From Acridotheres tristis (lineage: Eukaryota > Chordata > Aves > Passeriformes > Sturnidae): DNA of 64,000 nt. The position numbers and the translations under genes are program-made. Below, piece by piece: positions 23,092 to 33,012 of this stretch. The notes beneath the pieces were generated by a model. That model ran no database searches, was not told where the DNA came from, and saw nothing but the letters and a program-made list of their open reading frames with translations. The DNA is taken from contig CM072919.1 in NCBI GenBank assembly GCA_037013685.1, forward strand, positions 30,424,255 to 30,488,254, in the 5' to 3' direction. The stretch's first letter is position 1, and each line of letters begins with the position of its first letter.

Positions 23092-23711
23092 GATGTTTAG
23101 TAATTTGCACTATATCTGCCTCACTATAGTTAAAACACAGGAAAGGAGTCAGTTGTTACTACGGTTTTCTGGCTTTGTGCAGCTGTAGGGACTAATCCCG
23201 CCGCAGAACCCGTAAAAACCCGCAAAAACCGCAAAAAAACCCCTTGTGCCGCAACTTTGAAACCGACCAAAGCTGCCCGCCCGCCGCGCCGCGCCTGGGT
23301 GACTGCGTCCAGTCCCCCCCAGCCCGCGCGCACGCACCACGTGGCCGCGGGCTCCCCGAGCCGCGCGCACGCCGCACACACGCCCGCGCCGCGTCTCCTC
23401 CCGAGAGCGGCTCGGGGCCAGCAAATGCCACCGGTGAGAACCCCCCCTGCGGAGCTACAGAGAGCACCAGCCGCGAAAGGACGGGTTTTACTCACCGTTT
23501 TGCTGTGCAGGCGGAGGCGTCTGTGTAACTATAGTGGATCTATGTCGTGAACCGACCTGACTGGGCTAGGGACAGGCTACCGGTTCGTGCTTAAAAGTCT
23601 TTGAACTGCACAGAATGCAGCTGAAAGAAATTTAAGCTAGTTGATCAGCTCCAAGGCTGGATGAATCCCGAAAAAAGGGTCACAGCCGGTCGTGGGTGCT
23701 CTGTAGACACC
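23092..23711 (-). other. Proviral 5' leader with CpG-rich block
   Basis: A stretch of about 620 nt between the primer site and the gag ATG. Positions 23250-23420 are extremely G+C- and CpG-rich, unlike the rest of the provirus and its flanks. A splice donor sits at 23494-23495. Forward and reverse open frames across this block are by-products of its GC content and are not called as genes. It probably holds the packaging region, by analogy with other retroviral leaders. Confidence 0.65.
23490..23497 (-). promoter_or_regulatory. Candidate major splice donor
   Basis: The minus strand reads ACG|GTGAGT, with intron GT at 23495-23494: a near-consensus 5' splice site in the leader upstream of gag, where retroviruses place the donor for env mRNA. 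It pairs plausibly with the acceptor at 17586. Confidence 0.55.
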
Positions 23712-23729
23712 AATCACGTTGAAGCGCCA
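23712..23729 (-). other. Primer-binding site, tRNA-Lys-like but altered
   Basis: The minus strand reads TGGCGCTTCAACGTGATT right after the 5' LTR. It shares the TGGCGC start and the CAACGTG core with primer sites complementary to tRNA-Lys(1,2), but has TT in place of one C between the two blocks and a diverged 3' end. This suggests a decayed Lys primer site. An unusual tRNA isoacceptor is the alternative. Confidence 0.7.
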
Positions 23730-23731
23730 AC

Positions 23732-24235
23732 TGATGCTTTTACGGACCCTAGAATGGGGTTTTTCACCCTTCCTCCGGGCTAGCTCAGGTGTTAGGGTAA
23801 ATTTTCCCCGGGTCCAAGCCTCATGGACATAGAAAAGATATCAAAAGAGGCCCTTTTTCCAGATAAGGTTACAGGATTTATTTCTTGTGGTTAGTGAGGG
23901 AATGGAAGGGAGAAGAGGGGCAAAGAGAGGGAAAAGATCTGGGAAAGAGCGGGGAAAAAAGGGGAAAGAGCAGGGAAAAAGAGAAAAAGAGGAAAAAGAG
24001 ACCAGGGAAACAGGGAGCAGGGAAAAAGAGGGAAAAAGAGGGAAAAAGAGGGAAAAAGAGGGAAAAAGAGACAGAGGCCAGGGCGTACTGACCTTTTCTA
24101 GGGTCTGGAAAGGGGGGTGGGGAGAAATTGGATCCCAGCCAGCCCTGTATGGCCAGGAGGGGAGAGGGGACAAGATACAGGGCACAGCAGGGGTCACAGA
24201 ATGTACCATTTACAATGTATCTAGGAAATGCAACA
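23732..24235 (-). repeat. 5' LTR of the provirus
   Basis: About 504 bp, TG...CA, homologous to 16454-16986. Its U3 tandem repeat differs: five perfect copies of the 10-bp unit GGAAAAAGAG occupy 24021-24070. The minus-strand AATAAA is at 23882-23877. The primer-binding site begins three bases inside the element. The pyrimidine-rich U3 repeats (minus sense) may influence promoter activity, but this is inference. Confidence 0.93.
23877..23882 (-). promoter_or_regulatory. AATAAA polyadenylation signal in 5' LTR
   Basis: The minus strand reads AATAAA; it is conserved at the equivalent place (16593-16598) in the 3' LTR, where it would be the working signal. Because no TATAAA was found, the surrounding A/T patch could alternatively act as a TATA-like element. 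Confidence 0.6.
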
Positions 24236-24241
24236 CCAGCC
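24236..24241. repeat. Target-site duplication, right copy (CCAGCC)
   Basis: Identical to 16448-16453; directly abuts the start of the 5' LTR. Confidence 0.9.
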
Positions 24242-25734
24242 TCTCTGTAAAATTACTATACTGTGAATTACTCCATTTGAAGAAGGGGTGTGAGACAGGC
24301 AGAACTTAAAGCTGAATATTTTAATGATCATATTTCTGGACATCTATGACCAGTAGCTGCATAAACAAAATCCTTCATAATCCCTTTGTCCTGCCTTATG
24401 GCAACATTTTGACTTTTTCTAAAGCACATCTTCCATACTTGCACTCATGAACTGAAATGCTGTTTGGTTTTTTTTTTTCTAGAGACTGAATTCTATTCTT
24501 TAAGATTTCTTTCAAGACTCTGGTTTAAATGCTGTTTCAATGGTTTTTTTCCTAAATAAAAAAATCAAGGTCTTTGAAAAATATTTTATTTCAGACTCTG
24601 CTGTGCTAATTTGCAAGAATTTAAATCAAAGACTAGAAATGGAAGACAGATATAAACCTTTATTTTAGACTGGTCATGGCATAATATTTACTATTTACTG
24701 GAAACTATGATCAATAAAAACTGATCTAATTTGATTTTTCTGCACTTGGAATACAGAGGTAGATTGATCTGATGAGCACAATGACTTCTCACAACCATCC
24801 TTCATCTTTTTTGTCACAACCAGAATTGATCAAAGCCGCTTTCTACAGAAACTCTTTCTCGTTCTCTACAGTCTTGTGAGCCTGAAGTGGCTACTTCAGT
24901 ACTGCTTTGACCTATCCCTTGCTTCTGTGCTGGATATAACTGTGGTAATGTGCTACATTGTGCTAATACGTACCTATACTGGGCTAATATGCTACAAATT
25001 GTGCCCTGTTACAATACCTACCCAAAAGCAGGGGGAAGGGGTCAAAATGTAAAACGGTCCTGCTAGCCCTGAGAGCTAGTTGTGATTTGCTTCCCCATAA
25101 AACCAGATAATTTCTGACATTCTACCACAAAAATGCAGCTAAACTGACAGCATAATCACACATTTGCTGATGCAAGGAGATGGATGCGTATATACTCAAG
25201 CATTAGAATGTCCATAATAATGATGGTTAATTAAGACTATAAGCATCTACTCACAAAGGTTAATAGAAAGGCTGTGAATAGAACTTGACAAAGGGCCACT
25301 TTAAATCATAAAAAATTGCTATTCTTCTTGAAAAGCTGGGAGAAATAAATACTTTTAAGAGGATGAATATGCTCAGCTGTTTCCTTCTCTGAAAATTGTC
25401 ACAGATAATATTTTCAGGAAGTATTATCATAATGATTTTGCATTACACAGTATTCCTGAAGAATATTCTTATAAACAAAATTTCACCAGGTGTTGAGGGA
25501 AAAAAATAGATCTTAAAGGTTATATATGCTGAATTAGGTATATATATGAAGATGGATGGGGAAAAAGTGAAAGATCCAACCTAGAGTGACAGTAGAGCAC
25601 ATTACATACATTCTGTACAAAGCTGTGTATTCAGTTACCGGGAAACAGATAGTGGTGGTGGCATGCATCCTCACCTATATTTGAAGTCCAGACCTGCAAA
25701 ACTTTGCTTCATTTAAACAATTATTCATATAGTC
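24242..25734. other. AT-rich intergenic DNA
   Basis: No gene or element recognised. Confidence 0.55.
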
Positions 25735-26100
25735 ATATCATAGAACAATAAAATAGTTCAGGTTAGAAGGGAGTTGAAAGATCATCTGGTCCAGCCTTTC
25801 ATGGGAAAGGGATCCTAGATGAAATTTATATAGAATTCTGACAAGTTCCAGCTTGAGAACCTCCTGTAATGGGGTCTTCATTGCATCCTGTGGGGAGAGT
25901 ATTCCAGTGAAGAATTGCTCTTAATGCAAAAAGTTCTTTCATATGTTGAGATAAAACCTCTTCCAGTGCAAGTTGTACCAATTGCTCCTGGCTTTCTCCA
26001 TGTGACTCCTTCTAAAGAGTGCCCATTCTCTTTGCAACATCCCTCTAAGTACTGGAATGCTGTGATGTACCAGTATATTGTGAAGTCAAACCACTCTTTG
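25735..26100 (-). mobile_element. CR1 LINE 3' fragment, antisense
   Basis: Read on the minus strand it ends in the CR1 3' signature: '..GACCAGATGATCTTTCAACTCC' spread over about 25760-25800, then sequence ending in an ATGATATGACTA-like tail in place of the usual 8-mer repeats. The upstream part (25920-26100) matches the CR1 3' region seen also at 33160-33300, for example 'AAACCTCTTCCAGTGCAA' in plus sense. Diverged and dead. Confidence 0.75.
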
Positions 26101-27712
26101 TTGAGAGACTAAACCAAACATTTATCTACTTTAAATATCTTACAATTCCTCCTGTTAATAAATGCATTGCACTTTATTGCTTTCTATTTAGGACTTTTGT
26201 TAAGATACCTTTTAAAGGAATATTAGAACTCAAATAATAATAAGAAATGAATAATTTTTTAAAAATGAAGCATGAAAACTAAATAAATTAAAACACATTT
26301 TGAAAGCCTGCTATTAGAAAGACCGTACTAAAAGTATTTCATCATTGAGGAATTGCTTGCGGTCACCAAAACATATAAAAACATTGATGTAGGTTTTATT
26401 TAGCCATCATACCAAGGGTTACACTACAAATGACACTCCATCTTTTTGAACATGCAAATCCTAGTAAATCAGTATATGTTGATAGAGATAATTTAGAAAT
26501 GTTGACATGAGTGAAAAATGTAATATAAAATAACAGAAAGCCTGTGTTCTTGGATCTAATACAGGAAGAGTATTTTCTCTTTATCATTAAATCTCTAAAT
26601 ATCAAATAACTAACCTCTAATCTTTAAGGATAGCTAACATCACATCCAAGTTTTAGTAAACTTTAATCTTTTCTAAATGTCACCTTGATATCTGAGATTT
26701 AATGTTTGTTTCTGGAATGACAAGATAGGAATTATTATCGCAAGTAAGAGGGCTCAAAAATTCTCATAACTCTAGTGCCTTCATTAATGGTAGATTACAA
26801 GTGGAAGATTTAATTTTCAAAATGTAGGTAATAAAGCAAAAATTTGAGAATATAAAGTCATATTTTAATCACTCTCAGTACCTGAAAGAGCCTGAACTTC
26901 AGATATTTTTGAGGGATAATTTAAGAGAAAATAACCACAGCAGCACTTCAGAGCTGCTTTCTTCTTCCTGATTTATGTCTTTATGTATGATGTGTAAACA
27001 AATGGCTTCACCATATAGTTTGATCACTTCTGCCTTTGAAAAATAAATGAAAATTAATGGCTGGTCTTTGCATAAACTTTCAAGCCATTAAATCTCAAGG
27101 TTTTTTAAGCTATCAAAATAGCATGGCATACACGAATATTGTATCATTAGCATATGTCATTTAAAATGAAAGATACCACTAAAATAGTTTCCTAATGTCT
27201 TCTGACAGATATAATCCTAGGAAAACCATAGAAGCTTGGTTTATAAACACTTCTGCTGTCACACTGTGAATTCTTAAAACAAATTTTATGATACATTAAT
27301 ATGTTGGCATGACTGCATATCGGATTGAAACGTAATAATCTCAAATTATGCTTTTCATGGTTAGGCAGATCTGCAAACCTGAATTGCAAGTGACAATTCA
27401 GTTTTTACGTTTGTGACTCAGTAGATGTTCCTCAAATACTGATATTATACTAATATAGCAGCATGTAGGTCAAGACAATAAAGCAGATGTACAAAGTTAT
27501 TTTGAAAACAAGGCAGCATACTAACTTTGAAGACTGATATGTTTTAGATTTTGTGAACACAAAGCTGTTGCAGAGTACAAGAAGAAGGGAATTTCTCTGC
27601 TATCACCTAGGGCCACTTAGGAGGATTAAAAGTCGTGCAAAATATCTGTTGTAAAAAACACCAAAGAAGCAAAAATAACAAATTAAAATTTTCTCTCAGG
27701 GAGTGGTATGGT

Positions 27713-27791
27713 ATTACTACTACTACGCCTACTACTACTACTACTACTGCTACTACTATTACAACTACTTCTACTGTTATTATTATTGTAG
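27713..27791. repeat. (TAC)n / (TAT)n microsatellite
   Basis: An imperfect trinucleotide repeat. In one frame it gives an artificial tyrosine-rich open frame (27703-27906), which is not a gene. Confidence 0.9.
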
Positions 27792-30700
27792 TAGACCATG
27801 CATAAGATGTGTTTTTAAAGATTTTTTTCTGTTTTTATATATCCATGAGTGGTTATTACATTTCCCTGAAGTTCTGCCTTTCCACTCTAGAGTCATTCGT
27901 TGTTGACCCAAGCATCACAGAAGAAAAAGCTGTGCACAGAGGATCTATGGGGCAGGAAAGCGTGGATAAACAAACAGGAAAAGATAAGAAACTACTTAAA
28001 CAAAACAGGAAAAAAGACTGAATTAATTCCCATTTTCCCAACTCTTCTGCTTCCTGGAAAGCATAGTATAACTATGTAGTACTGGAGGGCTAGTTGTGAA
28101 ATGGACATTACACTAATGTTAATGTTATTGCCACTGGGACAATTCAGCTCTGTCTTGCCTCCCACATGGCTTTGGAAAAGTCTGGAGCACAAATTACTCA
28201 AACATGGAGCTGGCAGGCGCAGTTTTTGGTTTCAACTAAAATACTTTAACTGTGAACCTGAGTCCATAAATTCCAATAATAAATAGCAGGGTGCTATGAT
28301 GAAAGAAGGAAATAAGAAATTAAGAGAGTGGATGAAAGGAGATAGTAAACTATGCTGTCGGAAACCAGCTAGGCTCAAGTAGAAAGCTGAAACAGTAGTA
28401 GAGAGCAGTAAAAAAGCATTGAACCATGAGACTGAAGGAAACATTTTACATTACAAATGGACTTTTAATCTGGATCTTTACCTGTTCTTGGGGAAAATAA
28501 GTAGAATTCTCTAGTTCTTACTCTTCTAGTTTAATCTTTTTGGAGGAGAAAGGCAGGCCAAATTGCTTGGTTGAGCAGGAGTCAAAATGGTGTCATTCTT
28601 TCTATTGTGAGAAAGGTGAAAAGATAGACAACTGCATACCCCAAGGTCAAAGATGGCTGCAAAATTATTATTATTTTCATGATCAAGTTTTGAGATGTCA
28701 AAATAGATTGCATTGAAATGAAGTGAGCATATTTGTTAGTGATTACAATGTTTATATTCTAACTATGCCCTGCGTGTTTACCTTTCTGTCACCATTGTAG
28801 TAAGTTTGTTTTTTCCTTTATCCTTTACCTTTTTCCACCCATCAAATTCTTTTGAATGGCACTGAATAATAGATTTCATGACTATTGAATTTCCTTTCTA
28901 AATGCATCTAGTAATACGGAAGATAGGCTTTAATGGCCAAAGAAATGGTATATGATTTGTGTTTCCCTTGTTAAGAAATAACAGAAACATTAAAACACTG
29001 AGATGTAATATAGGATGCGAAATACATTCCATTTTAGGTTCTGAGTCAATTACCTGGTCTACTAGAAGCTAATTTTCAGTTTCTCTAGCATGCATATGTA
29101 TAAACCAAGTGCATAAATTTCTGCAGAAATAATTTGTTCCCACTCACACTTTAATTTTGTGTAAACTGAATCAACAAGCTACACCTGGATTGCTTTTAGG
29201 TTTTCACTTCAATGCTTTCAATATGCCCTACTATCCTAGAATGCAGAAATTTACAGATGAGAACTGGTGCACATTTACTCATGATTGCATATTTTCTGGT
29301 ACAGATAGTTTGAAGATAGCTGGCAAACCTTTCTAGCTGTATGCTGATTATTCTGTCTTCCGCTACCTTCATCCTCAGTTAAACCTTTGTGCTGTGTCTA
29401 TAGATTGATTTTAATCACCCTAATCAAACTCTATCATACACTTATTGTTCATTATGATTGTGCCATATATTTACAACATGAACTTTTCTACTTATATAAT
29501 TTCCAACTCTGTCTTAATTGATAAAGTTAATTAAATTAATTATGGATTAAGTTACCTTATCTTAATTGATGACATGCAGATTTACTAATTTTTTTATAAG
29601 AAAGTCATTATCATTCATTAGATAAGCCTCATGATTGCTTTGTGGTGTGACTTTGATAGATGAGGGCATTTCACACATTGTCAGAGCATAAACAAAATAA
29701 AGCAGGTAGTAGATACCTAACTAGTTTTAAGGTGTACATGATCAGAACGCATTCTTTACACATTCTTTCAAGACTTGAACAAGTGTGAGATAGCACCATG
29801 GTGATATTTCTTTAATTCCCCCTCATTTGAGATCTGATTGTGCATATTAAGTGTTGATCTCATGGTTACATTTGAGAAGTTAGTGTTGCTATTTATTAAG
29901 GGAATAGACCCACCCACCTGAGAGCTTAACTATTTTTTTTTCCTTTAGGGAGCATTATTATTTACTGCAATATAGAGCTTTGGTTAATTTAGAACTAGCG
30001 TGTTGCATCACAGTGGAATGAACTCCTTGGTGTTGAAGTAACACTGAATATAAACTCTTCTGAGTTTATATCTGAGGAATAACACTGAAATGGCCTTCCC
30101 ATCACCCTGCTGGCTGCTGTGCATGAAACACCAGAATAGATCAAGAATTATGTCCAAATCACAAATTACTGGAACTAATGCAGTTAGATGAGGGCTTGTC
30201 ATGCATGAGCTGTGGCACAGTTGAACATCTTGGTTTCAACTGAAGCTGAATGTAAAGAGAAGTTAAAACTGGATTGATAAAAATTGGATTTGTCTTACAG
30301 AAATGTGACATCAATATTTCTTCCACACAGAGCAATGAGAAATTGAGCTCTGTGAAGAGATGCAGTTGGGATGAGGACGTGATTGAACTCAGAGATATTG
30401 CAAGGTTGTAAAGTGACTGTCCTTTCAAGGGGACATAGTCATTTTACTTCTGTTTAGACTGAGATGTCCCCATAGAACCTGTATTTTCTGGCTTTTGGTG
30501 TTTTAAATAAATACACAAATTGCTACTCAGGTGTAGCAAATTGGCTGTTCTGAGACATTAAAGATGCATACTGCTGTCTTTGCAACAGAATAGGACATTC
30601 TACCCAATTTAAACAAAAATCCATGAATGGATTTTAGTTGATATAAAGCTCTTGTTTAGGCTGTGCCCAGGCATGAAACTCTGCACAATACCTCCACTTG

Positions 30701-31517
30701 CAAATCTGATGAGGGGAGATCCATATTTAATCCTGATGATGTTTGTCATTATTTGGACTCACTTGAACTTTGAGGGAATGAAGATAGAAGTATGGGACTC
30801 TGTACAACTGGGACTGATACCAGTAAGAATTTGATGGGTATTTTCAGCTTCCATGACTTTATGAACCAAGACTTCAAAAATTGATTTTTGCTTTGATTTG
30901 CCTACTGTTTTAAGCAATTAAAATCTCCTGATAGCTGTTGAGCACCTATATTTACTTTTTGTTCTCAGGATGAAAAAAATTCATTTGGCTTTGAAACCAA
31001 AAATGCACAGAATGCTGACAGACAAGTAGGTGAATATCCAAATTGCAGGCCTGTGTATGTCTGAATGTTAGTAGTGGTCTCTTCTCCACTGTGTAAAGCT
31101 CAGTATGGTTTAATGTACCTTTCATCTTTTGATAATCTGTGCTTTGATTTTTCAGGTTATTTATATTTTTAGCCACTTTGTGGTTTTCCTTAGTAAACAC
31201 TTCTACAAATCATCTCCTGGACCAGAGCAAACTACATGTGATGTATGCTGCAAAGCCCAGTTTTAATCATTTGTCAAGGATCCCACTGAAGCCCCGTAGC
31301 AGAACTGCTACCAAAAATTGCTCAGTTGCTTCAGCTGAAACATCATTTATTCATCTTGTTTGTCCCACCAGACTGAAGCAGTTTGGCACATTAATTCATG
31401 AACTCTGGGTTATTCAACAAGTTGACCTGAAGCATATAGGTAATATCCTCCTGGATTCAGAATATTTTTAAGCCAGGGCAACCTGGAAGAACTATAGGGG
31501 CCCATTCATTGCTGGAT

Positions 31518-31547
31518 TGTGTGTTTAAAGACTGTGTGTTTAAAGAC
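31518..31547. repeat. 15-bp perfect tandem duplication
   Basis: TGTGTGTTTAAAGAC is present twice head to tail. Confidence 0.9.
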
Positions 31548-32453
31548 TGCATGATAATTTGCACAAGCAAGATATATGGAACTGCTTCTCGGCTTTCAAG
31601 ACCTCCATTTTCAGAATTATGAATGCTTTGATTTATAACCTTAATTATTAAGTCTGAACATAAAAAATAATAATTGAGATTATGAAGAAATGAGCTGGGA
31701 GTAGCTTATGTTGCTGTTTTGATAAAGATGCTGCTGAAATTTAAAATTTGTCATGTCTTGGTAGGGACCATCATCAAAAATCCAGCAAACCACTGGGAAA
31801 GTAATAAATATAAGAGTTTTGCTGGCATTGAAAGTGCTTCTCTGCGCATTTGTTGTTTATAGATATAAAAATTAATTTTTCCAAAAGCAATGAAACTGTT
31901 CCATAATCTTTCTTTAAATATTTATAAGGGTGAATATGCATAATTTCCAATTAACTTCCCTGGGTTACAACTTTTATGGGAAAATGCTAATTGTAGCAAT
32001 ATCCACAGCAGATTCATATGCATATAACACTTTATTTTCCATGTGAAAATTTTTAGTACTATGTCTTTGTTGCATATATATATTTACCATGTTATGTTGT
32101 AAATGTTCCAGTGTATGAGGAATTGTTACGTCCATATATTTTCAGAAATGTATAGTGCATATTAAGCAAGAATATCCTGAATAGAAGAAAAGAAAAATAT
32201 TAGAATCATTAGTAGATAGTGAGGAATGTATGCTTAAAAGACATTTGTGCTGCTTCCTAGACAGCAATAGGTGTATTTAGATTAACTAAGTAGTGAGTTT
32301 TTTCTGGTGAGGAAGAATTTTTCTCTGTAAGATGGAGGAAGCATTATTGGATATGCTGGGATAAGTTTGGTTATTTCTGTTCATAACTATTTCAGGTGAT
32401 GAAAGAACACATATAAAAATAAGTGTTAAATTTTGTTTTATCAAAGACTTCAA

Positions 32454-32476
32454 AATTAATTAATTAATTAATTAAT
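32454..32476. repeat. (AATT)n run
   Basis: About five AATT units in a row. Confidence 0.85.
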
Positions 32477-32884
32477 CACTGACACAAACACAGATGTTTT
32501 TACCTCCTAAAAACTCACCAAATCAATGAAGAGAGGGTCCATTAATATGGATTCTTGTATTGATTTCTCCACATTCATTCTATTAAGCATCTATTTAACT
32601 GACTTTGAGACATAGGAGACCCTATATTTATTTACAATGATTGCTTTCACTTTCTCACATGCTCAGATTCCAAGAAAGTATCCAAATCAGACTTAAATAT
32701 AATACAAGAGTAGATCTAATCTGGCAAATTAAAATGTTATTTGAAGATATAAAAAATAGAGATTTGTATATTGGAATAATTATACATTTTTGAACATAAC
32801 CTATAAAGCAACAGATGTTCAGCACCACGTTTCTCTCCCTTGAAAATAGAGGAATGGGGTATAAGTAGATAGAAATATATAACA

Positions 32885-32953
32885 GACGTGGTTATAAGTG
32901 ACCTCAAATAATCATCTAGTCCAATTTTTCATGGGAAAAGGAGCTTGGGTCGC

Positions 32954-33012
<59 letters not shown>

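Larger units (their letters stand above)
16454..24235 (-). mobile_element. Endogenous betaretrovirus-like provirus (ERVK-type), near full length
   Basis: A 7.8-kb provirus transcribed right to left. It has two LTRs, a primer-binding site, gag, pro, pol, an env remnant and a polypurine tract. A 6-bp target duplication CCAGCC lies immediately outside both LTRs (16448-16453 and 24236-24241). Both LTRs are TG...CA. Gag-pro and pro-pol each join through a -1 slippery site, pro precedes pol in its own frame, and the primer site is tRNA-Lys-like; these are betaretrovirus/ERVK characters. The env TM carries C-X6-CC, as in type-D betaretroviruses and gammaretroviruses. Coding damage is limited to a gag frameshift, one pol stop and a large env deletion with two further in-frame stops. 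The LTRs differ by very roughly 5-7% by eye outside their tandem repeats, so insertion was not very recent. It is replication-defective as read. Confidence 0.95.
26101..32884. other. AT-rich intergenic DNA
   Basis: Nearly 7 kb with no recognisable gene or transposon. It holds a (TAC)n repeat, a 15-bp tandem duplication and an (AATT)n run, listed separately. Confidence 0.55.

Noticed and set aside
23130..23550. Several 91-121 codon frames on both strands over the proviral leader
   Set aside because: Their length comes from high GC content (few stops). They overlap in many frames and have no motif; alanine/arginine/proline-rich composition is expected by chance.
16454..24235. A CRISPR array, prophage or bacterial island as the source of the repeats and long frames
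   Set aside because: The flanks, CR1 LINEs, LTR structure, target duplications and retroviral enzyme motifs show vertebrate nuclear DNA with an endogenous retrovirus.
27703..27906. Tyrosine-rich forward frame
   Set aside because: Produced by the (TAC)n microsatellite.
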